Below are positions 15,821-23,909 of a DNA stretch of 64,000 nt, in pieces. Location: contig OY763929.1 of NCBI GenBank assembly GCA_963667675.1, forward strand, positions 1,426,001 to 1,490,000, in the 5' to 3' direction. The position numbers were made by a program, and so were the translations under genes. The notes below the pieces were generated by a model that was not told the origin of the DNA, ran no database searches, and saw only the letters and a program-made list of their open reading frames with translations. Origin of the DNA: G963667675 sp963667675. GTDB lineage: Bacteria; Chloroflexota; Dehalococcoidia; Lucifugimonadales; UBA3495. Each line of letters opens with the position of its first letter. Within the stretch, counting starts at the first letter, position 1.

Positions 15821-16861
15821 ATGGTCGTGGAACCCCAACGCTCCCCGTCCGCGGAAGCCAGCGACACCATAGAGGCTATTGAGGAGTGCTACCGCATGGG
15901 CTGGACCGACGGCCTGCCCGTGGTCCCGCCCGCCGACTACAAAGTGCGCGAGATGTTGGATCATGTCGGCATGACCGGCGAGGAAGACCTTCTGTCCTTT
16001 GAAATGCGCCGCAGGGTCGTCACATCCGAGAGCGCCGCTGCCAACGCCGTCATGGCCGGATGCCTGCCCGAATACTTCCCCGTCCTGGTCACCGCCCTCA
16101 GGACCCTGGAGGAAGAAAAGAACTTTGTGAACATGGCGGCGTCCTCCACCAGTTCCCCATCGATCTTGATGATTCTCAACGGCCCCATACGCCACCAGAT
16201 AGGCGCCAATTTCAAAGACGGCGTATTCGGCCCCGGCAACCGCGCCAACGCCAGCCTGGGCCGGGCCTTTCGGCTATGCCTCATGAACGGCTTCGACGCC
16301 CGCCCCGGCATCCTGGACCGTGGGACCCTGGGCAACCCCGGAAAATTCGCCCTCTGCATCGCCGAGAACGAGGAGGACTCCCCGTGGGAGCCGCTGCACG
16401 TGAGCCGCGGCTTTCAACCCGGCGACAACTGCGTGACCGTCGCCGTAGCCTACAACCCGGTCACCGTCCAAAGTTCTTTCGGACAGACGGGTGAGAGCAT
16501 CCTGGCCGCGCTGGCCGACACCCTCAAGTCGGCCTGCATGGTCTACCGCTTTCCCGCCCAATGGGTCATCGTAATAGGCCCGGAGCATGCCCTGACCCTT
16601 CAACGGGACAATTGGAGCCGCCGGGACATCCAGGAATACCTCATGGCCCACGCAACTCGCTCCTTGAGCGAGTTGGTCCGCCTGGGTGTGGCCAAAGGTC
16701 CCATCGGCCCCGGTGAGCAACAGGCAATCCGTCGTTGCGCCGATGACCCCAACGACATCCTCGTGCTCATGGCCGGCGGCACCGGAGGCCGGTACAGCGC
16801 AATCATCGACACCGTCCACTACAGGGTACGCACCCGCAAGGTGGAATTTTCGGGGCTGTGA
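15821..16861 (+). CDS. UGSC-associated conserved protein
   Basis: A 346-aa soluble protein that starts at ATG 15821 behind AGGAGG; the frame from 15794 adds a short unlikely extension. It has recognisable conserved blocks: GWTDGLPVVPP near residue 31, NAVMAGCLPEYFPV, GVFGPGNRANASLGRA and the ENEEDSPWEPL stretch, then a Gly-rich MAGGTGG near the C-terminus. From memory, proteins with these blocks are commonly encoded next to, or fused with, UGSC proteins. Its reaction is unknown. It lies 114 bp upstream of the UGSC selenoprotein gene, so the two probably work as a pair. Confidence 0.6.
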   Translation: MVVEPQRSPSAEASDTIEAIEECYRMGWTDGLPVVPPADYKVREMLDHVGMTGEEDLLSFEMRRRVVTSESAAANAVMAGCLPEYFPVLVTALRTLEEEKNFVNMAASSTSSPSILMILNGPIRHQIGANFKDGVFGPGNRANASLGRAFRLCLMNGFDARPGILDRGTLGNPGKFALCIAENEEDSPWEPLHVSRGFQPGDNCVTVAVAYNPVTVQSSFGQTGESILAALADTLKSACMVYRFPAQWVIVIGPEHALTLQRDNWSRRDIQEYLMAHATRSLSELVRLGVAKGPIGPGEQQAIRRCADDPNDILVLMAGGTGGRYSAIIDTVHYRVRTRKVEFSGL

Positions 16862-16900
16862 AGGCCGCCTGACGGCGCAATTTGTCCGCCCTTTTATAGC

Positions 16901-16928
16901 TTGCAAAACTGTTGCCGCCGTGTATCAT
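16901..16928 (+). promoter_or_regulatory. Candidate promoter for the UGSC operon
   Basis: TTGCAA (16901-16906), a 16-nt spacer and TATCAT (16923-16928) lie in the 114-bp gap before the UGSC gene. Transcription would start near 16935, giving a leader of about 40 nt. Confidence 0.5.
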
Positions 16929-16975
16929 AGAAGCAACAGCCTAGACCATTGAAAACTGTGCGCGGGAGGGCCGAT

Positions 16976-17542
16976 ATGGCGGAGACTGTAGCGGTGCGAA
17001 ACATGCGGCTGGTCAATCCCCAGGGCGCTAAGCTGGAACCCGGCCCCTTTCGCCTCTCCCCCCGCCCGGAGAGTTTGGCCGGAAAGACCCTCGGACTCAT
17101 GGAAAACCGCAAGGCCAACTCCGACAAGGTGCTCCACGAGCTTGGGTCTCTGCTCAAAGAGAAGCACAACCTGCGAGACGTGGTCTATCTCAGCAAACAC
17201 CACGCCTCCCTGCCCCCCAAGCCGGAGGTAATACAGGAGGCCTTGGAGCAGGTCGACGTCTTGATTACCGGGGTGGGTGATTGAGGTTCCTGCAGTTCGT
17301 GCAGTGTGCACGACGGAATCGAAATGGAGCGCCTCGGCATCCCCACCGCGTCCATCATCACCCACGTGTTCCTCAACACCGCCAACGCCATGACCCGCAT
17401 GATGGGCGTCCCCTGGTTTGACTTTGTCGTCGCACAGCATCCCTTGTCCAGCCTGACTGAGCAGGAATGCAAAGACATGGCCTCTACCATAGCCCCCAAC
17501 GTCGAAAGCATCCTGCTGGGCGCCAACGGCAAAGAGGGTTAG
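16976..17542 (+). CDS. UGSC-family selenoprotein (in-frame TGA at 17282)
   Basis: The frame from ATG 16976 (GGGAGG upstream) meets TGA at 17282-17284 and continues in the same frame to TAG at 17542. Reading the TGA as selenocysteine gives 188 aa with Sec103 in U-G-S-C-S-S-C. U-G-S-C is the motif that names the UGSC family, first noted as Sec-containing in ocean metagenome selenoproteome work. The residues after the TGA (SVHDGIEMERLGIPTASIIT) are well formed and would have no start codon if read as a separate gene. A hairpin follows the TGA. The function of the family is unknown, but Sec with two nearby Cys suggests redox chemistry. The redox operon follows 25 bp downstream. Confidence 0.9.
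17285..17320 (+). promoter_or_regulatory. SECIS-like hairpin after the UGSC TGA
   Basis: Directly after the TGA, 17285-17290 pairs with 17315-17320 (6 bp, one G-U) and 17297-17303 pairs with 17307-17313 (7 bp, perfect) around a GTG loop at 17304-17306. A 6-nt bulge on the 5' side separates the stems. The loop begins 20 nt after the TGA, within the distance used by bacterial SelB-binding SECIS elements. Confidence 0.75.
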
Positions 17543-17567
17543 GGGGTAAGAGGACCAAACCCGGCGT

Positions 17568-18059
17568 ATGGATGGGCTGAAACAACGCATTTCCGAGGCC
17601 GTTAGAAGCCAGGCCCAGCCGACGCAGACTATCTTATCCTCACTCCTGGCAGTAGAGGATGAACTGGGCTACATCCCCGAAGAGGCTGTCGACGAGGTGG
17701 CCGACTTCACCGGCTCCACCGTCAACGACGTTTGGGCCGTAGCTTCTTTCTACCCCAACTTCCGCTTCGAACCGCCCTGCCTGCACCGCATGGAGGTGTG
17801 CTGGGGCGCATCCTGTCACCTGACCGGCGCCGTCGAAGTGATACAAGCAGTCTTGGACGCCGCAGGCCTCGAGGAAGAGGGAGACACCTCCGACGGCAAG
17901 GTGACCGTCAGGCTCAACACCTGCCTCGGCGCTTGCGCCCAGGCCCCGGTGATTTCAGTCGACCATCACCTCATCGGCCGCACTACACCCGCCGACGCTC
18001 GGACCCGGGTCGTGCAACTTCTGGACGAGACCCCGTCCGCTGGGGAGGACAACCCCTAG
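17568..18059 (+). CDS. NuoE/FdsG-like [2Fe-2S] thioredoxin-fold subunit
   Basis: A 163-aa homologue of the 24-kDa subunit of complex I, NAD-dependent formate dehydrogenases and bifurcating hydrogenases. An N-terminal helical bundle is followed by the thioredoxin-like [2Fe-2S] domain with four cysteines: C-x4-C in CWGASC and C-x3-C in CLGAC. It docks on the flavoprotein subunit and takes part in electron transfer to or from NAD(P)H. It is the first of three subunit genes in the G-B-A order of fds-type operons and starts 25 bp after the UGSC gene. Confidence 0.9.
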   Translation: MDGLKQRISEAVRSQAQPTQTILSSLLAVEDELGYIPEEAVDEVADFTGSTVNDVWAVASFYPNFRFEPPCLHRMEVCWGASCHLTGAVEVIQAVLDAAGLEEEGDTSDGKVTVRLNTCLGACAQAPVISVDHHLIGRTTPADARTRVVQLLDETPSAGEDNP

Positions 18060-18148
18060 TAGAGGGGCAGTATGGACCTGAACGCCCCGCATTTGTGCTC
18101 TAATGGCCTGGTAGAAGACCCTGCTCTAAACCCCAGGGCGGTCCCCTG

Positions 18149-19879
18149 ATGGCTACCAGTTTCCCGGAGCTCCAGCAGGAAGCGGACGCGCGCTGGCAGG
18201 CGCTTAACGCCGGAGACCGTCCCTGGGTGCGCATCGGTTCAGCCATGTGCGGCCAGGCCGCCGGCGCCGACGAGGTTTTCGAGGCCCTCACCGACGCCCT
18301 GCAGGCAAACAAGATCGACGCCAGTGCCAGCCGGGTGGGCTGCCTGGGCCTTTGCTTTGCCGAGCCCTTGGTCGACGTCCAGTTCCCCGGCGGACCTCGA
18401 ATCTTCTATTCCAACGTCACCCCCGAGATCGCCCGGCAAATCGCTGCCAACCACCTCGCTGGCGGGTCTCTTGACGCGAATTTGGCATGGGGATACCTCG
18501 GCAACGGAAATGGGTCGGTTAATGGTGCCGCCTCCGCTATGCAGGACCTGGACCAACACCCCATGCGGGCCATGGAAACTCGAATCGCCCTCCGCAACGC
18601 CGGAAATATAGACCCTCTGGACATCCACCAGTACATCTCCACCGGCGGCTACCGGGCCCTAAACCAGGCCCTCACCCAGATGACCCCTGAAGAGACCCTG
18701 GCCCAAGTCGCCGACTCCGGCCTCCGCGGGCGCGGCGGCGCAGCCTTCTCCACCGGGACCAAGTGGCGGTTCCTGGCCGGCTCCAATGCCCCAGTCAAGT
18801 ACATCCTGTGCAACTGCGAGGAGGGCGACCCCGGCGCCTACAACGACAAGGGCATCCTGGAGAGCGACCCCCACACCCTAATCGAAGGGATGATACTGGC
18901 CGGCTACGCCACCGGCGCCACCTACGGCTATGTCTTTATACGCCACGGCCACGACGGGCCCATAGACAAGACCCGAGCCGCCGTGAGTCAGGCGCAGGAG
19001 ATGGGACTTCTCGGCCGCGACATACTGGGTTCCGGCTTTGACTTTGACATTGAGGTTGCCCTTACAGGCGATTCCTACGTGGCCGGCGAGGAAAGCGGCC
19101 TGATGGAATCCATAGAAGGCCATCGGGCCATGCCAAGGTATCGGCCTCCCTTCCCGGCGCAGGTCGGCCTGTTCGGTAAGCCATCTAATATCAACAATGT
19201 CAAGACCCTGGCCTACGTGCCCGAGATAGTCGCCAACGGCGCAGAGTGGTTCTCCGGCATTGGCCACGAACAGAGCAAGGGGACCGCTATCCTGTGTCTC
19301 TCCGGCGCTCTCAAATACACCGGCATGATTGAGGTACCCTTGGGTGTCAACTTGAAAGACGTGCTTTATCAGGCTGCCGGGGGAGTGCCCGGCGGCAAGG
19401 CACTGAAGCTGGTGCAGACCGGCGGCCCCCTGGGCGGCGTTCTCCACGCCGACAGTGTTGACATAATCCTGGACTTTGAAGTCTTACGGGACGCGGGGGC
19501 CATTTTGGGCTCCGGCGGCATCATCGCCGCCGACGAGGACACCTGCGTGGTAGACTTGACCCGGGCTCTGATCGCTTTCTGCCAGTACGAGTCCTGCGGC
19601 AAGTGTTTCCCCTGCCGCATGGGCATGAGCCATTTGCTGGAAGTCCTAGAGCGAATCTGCCGCATGCAGGGAGTCCCCCAGGACCTGGACCTGATGCGCC
19701 GCGTCGGCCAGGATATGCAGTCCGGTTCCCTCTGCGGGCACGGCCAGCTTGGATTCAACCCGGTTGCCTCAGCCCTGCGACACTTTGGCGACGAGTTCCG
19801 GGCCCACATCATAGACCGGACGTGTCCCACGGGCCGTTGCCTGGAGCCTCGTTATTCTCCCCGGCAGACCCGGAGGTAG
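18149..19879 (+). CDS. NuoF/FdsB-like NADH-binding flavoprotein subunit
   Basis: A 576-aa FMN- and [4Fe-4S]-containing subunit. An N-terminal thioredoxin-like domain of about 120 residues precedes the NuoF core. FMN and NAD(P) are bound around GRGGAAFSTGTKW and CNCEEGDPGAYNDKG, and the [4Fe-4S] cluster by ESCGKCFPCRMG near residue 480. The partner cysteine lies in GSLCGHG. This is the entry or exit point for NAD(P)H in the soluble complex with the NuoE-like and formate-dehydrogenase-like subunits on either side. Confidence 0.9.
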   Translation: MATSFPELQQEADARWQALNAGDRPWVRIGSAMCGQAAGADEVFEALTDALQANKIDASASRVGCLGLCFAEPLVDVQFPGGPRIFYSNVTPEIARQIAANHLAGGSLDANLAWGYLGNGNGSVNGAASAMQDLDQHPMRAMETRIALRNAGNIDPLDIHQYISTGGYRALNQALTQMTPEETLAQVADSGLRGRGGAAFSTGTKWRFLAGSNAPVKYILCNCEEGDPGAYNDKGILESDPHTLIEGMILAGYATGATYGYVFIRHGHDGPIDKTRAAVSQAQEMGLLGRDILGSGFDFDIEVALTGDSYVAGEESGLMESIEGHRAMPRYRPPFPAQVGLFGKPSNINNVKTLAYVPEIVANGAEWFSGIGHEQSKGTAILCLSGALKYTGMIEVPLGVNLKDVLYQAAGGVPGGKALKLVQTGGPLGGVLHADSVDIILDFEVLRDAGAILGSGGIIAADEDTCVVDLTRALIAFCQYESCGKCFPCRMGMSHLLEVLERICRMQGVPQDLDLMRRVGQDMQSGSLCGHGQLGFNPVASALRHFGDEFRAHIIDRTCPTGRCLEPRYSPRQTRR

Positions 19880-19888
19880 CTGTATAAC

Positions 19889-22726
19889 ATGACCGATGAA
19901 ATCAGCATCAGCTTCGATGGCGTAGAAGTAAAAACAACCCCCGGCAAGATGGTGCTGGAGGCTGCCATCGACGCCGGCGTCTACATCCCTTATCTCTGTT
20001 ACCACCCAGGAATGAAGCCCTTTGCCGCCTGCCGCATGTGCGTCGTGGGCGTGGAGGGCGGCCGCGGCTATCCGGCGGCCTGCGCCTTGCCGGTGCAGGA
20101 CGGCATGAAAATCCGCAACGACGTTGGCGACGTGCAAGAACTGCGCCGCTCCGTCATGGACATGCTGGTCGCCGAACATCCCAACGGCTGCCTTACCTGC
20201 CACCGCATAGACATCTGCGGCCCCACCAACGTCTGCCTCCGCCACGTCTCCGTCAACGACCGCTGCGTCACCTGCCCCAAGAACGAGCGTTGCGAACTAA
20301 AGGACACCGTCCGCTACCTGGGCGTCGATTTAGAATCGCCCTTGGAATACAAGTACCGCAACATCCCCCTGGAGTTGGGTGACCCCTTCTACGACCGGGA
20401 CTACAACCTCTGCATCGTCTGCGGCCGCTGCGTCCGGGCCTGCGAGGAACTGCGCGGCGATGACGCCATAGGCTTTACCCAGCGCAGCGGCATTGCCCTG
20501 GTGGGCACGTCGTTCGGCACCTCCCTCTTGGAGTCCGGATGCGAGTTCTGCGGGGCCTGCATCGACGTTTGCCCAGTCGGCGCTCTGGTGGAAAGTGACC
20601 ACAAGTGGGAGAAAGCCGCCAGTTCCCAGCGCACCATCTGCCCTCACTGTCCCGTGGGCTGCCAGTTAAACCTGGAGCTCAACGCAGCCGGTCAGTTCAT
20701 CAGGGCTATCCCGGAACTCAACTCCCCCGCCAACCGCGGCCAGGCCTGCTACAAGGGCAAGTTCGGCTTGGAATTCGTCAACAGCCCCAGCCGTCTCACT
20801 GGTCCGTTGGTCCGGCGCGACGGCCAACTTTGCGAGGCGACCTGGGACGAGGCCTTGGAACTGGTTGCCACCCGGCTCGAGGAATACAAGGGAGACACCT
20901 TTGCCCTGCTCACCTCCCCCAACGGGACCAATGAAGACCACTACCTGGCCCAGAAATTCGCCCGGATGGTCATGCAGTCCAACAATATAGACCAGACTTC
21001 CAACACTCAACCCGAGTTGGTCTTGGCCTTGGAACGGTCGCTGGGTTACCCAGCCGCCACCAACTCGATATGGGACTTGGAACAGTCCGGCTGCATCCTG
21101 GTGTTCAACAGCAATGTTACCGAAGAGCAGAACGTGGTAGGGGTTCCCATCAAGAAAGCCTCACGCAAGGACACAGACCTGGTGGTCATCGACCCCCGGG
21201 AAGTCGAATTGACCCGCTACGCCCGCCTCTGGCTGCGCCCCGTCCCGGGAACTGAGTTGATGCTGCTGGGCGGTATCCTGCGGTGCCTGCTAGACCAGGA
21301 CTTGGAGCAGTCCGAGTGGATGGACGAGAACTGCGAGAGTCCGGCCACCCTGCACTACGTCCTACACGGCTTGGATCTGGACGAAGTGTCCCGCGTCACC
21401 GGCGTTTCCTTGGAGGACATGACGGAGGCCGCCAGCCTCTACGGCACGGCCGCCTCTTCCGCCATAGTCTACGCCCTGGACAATATCCCGGCGGAACTTC
21501 AGTCGGACTGCGTACGCGGCCTGGTCGATCTGGCGCTGCTCACCGGCAACGTCGGCAAGCCCGGCGCTGGGCTGTACCCCATGCGCCGGGGTGCCAACGA
21601 GCAAGGCGCCTGGGACATGGGCTGCCTGCCCGACCGCCTGCCCGGCTACGCCCTGGTCAGCGATGACGATGCCCGCAGCCGCCTGGAGGCCGCCTGGGGA
21701 TGTACTTTGCCGCCGACTCCCGGGTTGAATGCCGCCGCTGCCTTGGAGTCCGCCCGCAGCGGGACCGTCAAGGCGATGCTCATCGTGGGCGACACCGGCA
21801 ACCTGGAGAACGGCAAGCTGGGAGACGGCCTGGCCGCATTGGATAACCTGGACTTCCTGTTGGTGCTTGATACGTTCATGAGCCCCGCCGCCCAGAGGGC
21901 CTCCGTAGTTCTCCCCAGGACGACATTCGCCGAGAAAGAAGGCACCTTCACAAGCCTGGAACGCCGCATCCAGCGGCTGCAGCGTGTGCTGCAAGTCGAC
22001 GGCGGTGAACGTCAACCGGAAAGCTGGGTGTTCTGCCAGTTGGCCAGACTCATGGGCGCCGGCGGGCTGGGCTACGCCGCCCCGTCCGAGGTCATGCGCG
22101 AGATCGCCCAGACCACGCCCATCTATGCCGGCGTCTCATACCAACGGTTGGACGAACCCGGCCGCATGTTGTTCCGCACCCAGCTCGAAAGTCCCCAGCC
22201 CACCCAAGTGCTCTACTCCGGCCGAGAGCATCCGGGACTTCAGTGGCCCTGCGATGAAGAGAACCCCACGGGAACTCCTACCATGTACTTGGACCGGTTC
22301 CCCTCGGGGACGGCCGAAATTGAAACTCCGCAGTTCCGCGTCGCCCAACGCTCTCCAGACCCACAGTACCCCTACTGGTACGTCCCCGGGCGGGTGCTGT
22401 TGCAGCATGACCGCCCCATGGAAGTAGTCAAGGGGAAACGAAACAGCATCGTAAGGGAGGTCTGGTTGGAACTCAATCCTCAGGACGCCGCTGCTCAGGA
22501 CATCCACGAGGGAGACGAAGTGGAACTGGAGACGGCAAGTGTGAGCTTGGCCGGCCTCGCCCGCCTGTTGGATTCGGTGCCCCCAGGTGTCATCGCCAGC
22601 ACCGGGCTTTTCGGGCAATTGGCCCTGGACATGGCCGCCAGCGAGGAAATGGAGCCCGCTTCTCGCGTTCCAGGCCTCGACGTGACGCCGGCCAGAATAT
22701 CCAAGTTGGCCGCCGCACGGCCTTAG
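19889..22726 (+). CDS. Formate-dehydrogenase-like molybdopterin subunit lacking the Mo-ligand Cys/Sec
   Basis: A 945-aa subunit. Domains in order: an N-terminal [2Fe-2S] ferredoxin, a NuoG-type His-Cys segment enlarged by several extra cysteines (residues 95-145), two [4Fe-4S] clusters (CIVCGRC, CEFCGAC), then the molybdopterin domain with its own [4Fe-4S] site (CPHCPVGC) and KGK, and a C-terminal cofactor-binding barrel. In formate dehydrogenases a Cys or Sec, then His, follows the N-x-D motif and binds molybdenum. Here that place reads N-I-D-Q-T-S-N-T-Q-P, so the ligand is Gln374 and the His is Pro375. Normal formate oxidation is therefore unlikely. GGAGGT precedes the ATG, 9 bp after the flavoprotein gene. 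Confidence 0.85.
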   Translation: MTDEISISFDGVEVKTTPGKMVLEAAIDAGVYIPYLCYHPGMKPFAACRMCVVGVEGGRGYPAACALPVQDGMKIRNDVGDVQELRRSVMDMLVAEHPNGCLTCHRIDICGPTNVCLRHVSVNDRCVTCPKNERCELKDTVRYLGVDLESPLEYKYRNIPLELGDPFYDRDYNLCIVCGRCVRACEELRGDDAIGFTQRSGIALVGTSFGTSLLESGCEFCGACIDVCPVGALVESDHKWEKAASSQRTICPHCPVGCQLNLELNAAGQFIRAIPELNSPANRGQACYKGKFGLEFVNSPSRLTGPLVRRDGQLCEATWDEALELVATRLEEYKGDTFALLTSPNGTNEDHYLAQKFARMVMQSNNIDQTSNTQPELVLALERSLGYPAATNSIWDLEQSGCILVFNSNVTEEQNVVGVPIKKASRKDTDLVVIDPREVELTRYARLWLRPVPGTELMLLGGILRCLLDQDLEQSEWMDENCESPATLHYVLHGLDLDEVSRVTGVSLEDMTEAASLYGTAASSAIVYALDNIPAELQSDCVRGLVDLALLTGNVGKPGAGLYPMRRGANEQGAWDMGCLPDRLPGYALVSDDDARSRLEAAWGCTLPPTPGLNAAAALESARSGTVKAMLIVGDTGNLENGKLGDGLAALDNLDFLLVLDTFMSPAAQRASVVLPRTTFAEKEGTFTSLERRIQRLQRVLQVDGGERQPESWVFCQLARLMGAGGLGYAAPSEVMREIAQTTPIYAGVSYQRLDEPGRMLFRTQLESPQPTQVLYSGREHPGLQWPCDEENPTGTPTMYLDRFPSGTAEIETPQFRVAQRSPDPQYPYWYVPGRVLLQHDRPMEVVKGKRNSIVREVWLELNPQDAAAQDIHEGDEVELETASVSLAGLARLLDSVPPGVIASTGLFGQLALDMAASEEMEPASRVPGLDVTPARISKLAAARP

Positions 22727-22826
22727 TGTCGCCGTCGATGGCCTGGCATTTGCATAGACTCAACCTGGCCTGTGGGCCGGGGTTCCCGGTAAATCACCCG
22801 CGCTGTTAGCCCTACTGGAGAGTTGC

Positions 22827-23594
22827 ATGGCGAAAGAAACATCCACTGCCAAATTGAAGACCCCCAGGCCCCAGCCCAACCCCGGTTTTCCAACCTGCAA
22901 GCTGGTGGAGCGGGCAGACGTCACCGAGGACCTGATGGTCATCAAGCTGGAACCGGAGGAGGAACTGTTCAATTTCAAGGCCGGACAATACTGCACTTTA
23001 GGCTTGGACGGCATAGAACGAGCCTATTCCATAGTGTCCGCTCCCCATGAGCCGTGCCTGGAGATTTTCGTTGAGTTGGTCCCTGAGGGAGAGTTGACCC
23101 CCGTCATGTGGCGAATGGAAGTAGGAGACGCCATGTCCCTCCGCCCGCGGGCCAAGGGCCTCTTCACCATGGACCAAAAGGTCCACCATCACTTCATGGT
23201 CAGCACCGTCACCGGCGTCGCTCCTTCCGTGAGCATGGTGCGCAGTTGCATCGAGCTTGGCGCCCCCGGCCACAAGTTCTACGTCTTGGAGGGCGCCAGC
23301 TATCACGACGAATTGGTCTATGACAACGAATTAGGCGATCTGGCCAAGACGTATCCGGACCTCTTGACCTTCGTCCCCACCGTCAGCCGCCCCAACGAAG
23401 ACCGCAATTCCGGCTGGCAGGGCCCCGGCGGCAGGGTAAACGACATCTTCGAGGAATACCTGGAACGCTTAGATTTGCCCCAGGACGACACCCTTATCTA
23501 CGCCTGCGGACACCCGGGCATGATCGAAGCCGTAAAAGCCAAGGTCGTCCCCCAGGGCTGGAAGTTCAAAGAGGAACGCTTCTGGAAGGAATGA
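22827..23594 (+). CDS. Ferredoxin-NADP reductase-type FAD oxidoreductase
   Basis: A 255-aa FAD-binding reductase. The flavin barrel contains RAYSIVSAP (the RxYS motif) and the nucleotide domain contains VTGVAPSVSM, corresponding to the GxGxxP loop, plus a YACGHPGMIEAV segment for NAD(P). Such enzymes pass electrons between NAD(P)H and ferredoxin. It is the last gene of the operon, 100 bp after the formate-dehydrogenase-like gene, so the complex may use ferredoxin as one partner. Confidence 0.85.
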   Translation: MAKETSTAKLKTPRPQPNPGFPTCKLVERADVTEDLMVIKLEPEEELFNFKAGQYCTLGLDGIERAYSIVSAPHEPCLEIFVELVPEGELTPVMWRMEVGDAMSLRPRAKGLFTMDQKVHHHFMVSTVTGVAPSVSMVRSCIELGAPGHKFYVLEGASYHDELVYDNELGDLAKTYPDLLTFVPTVSRPNEDRNSGWQGPGGRVNDIFEEYLERLDLPQDDTLIYACGHPGMIEAVKAKVVPQGWKFKEERFWKE

Positions 23595-23909
23595 CTCTGG
23601 CCGCCGCGACGGCTTGAGAGCGACCCGCTGGGGCCGGGTTCTGACCTGTCCGGTTCCACTATATCGCGTTGCTTCACACTCCCCGCCTATTTGCCTGCCC
23701 ATTTGATCAAAGCCGTCGTGGTGCCTACCCTGAGAAGCACGCCCCCCCTTGAGATACTGCACGGCTGATTTGCCCGTTGTCTACCCTGAGTTACTGTAAT
23801 GCAATCTAAAAATAGTCTTGATTTCATTGTTGTCTCATGGAAGAGGCTACCCAAGCTATCATATATGTGGTAGTATTACCCTGCATCGGCAAGAGATGGG
23901 GGTCTACCC
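23595..23909. other. Intergenic region before the FN3 gene
   Basis: About 315 bases without a convincing gene, at the border between the UGSC redox operon and the accessory block. The right half becomes AT-richer (around 23790-23860) and probably holds the FN3 promoter, but no clear -35/-10 pair stands out. No RNA or repeat was recognised. Confidence 0.4.

Noticed and set aside
20981..21020. Selenocysteine or cysteine at the active site of the formate-dehydrogenase-like subunit
   Set aside because: The DNA at the ligand position is CAA (Gln); there is no TGA or TGC in frame nearby, so it is not a fourth selenoprotein and the label formate dehydrogenase should not be used.
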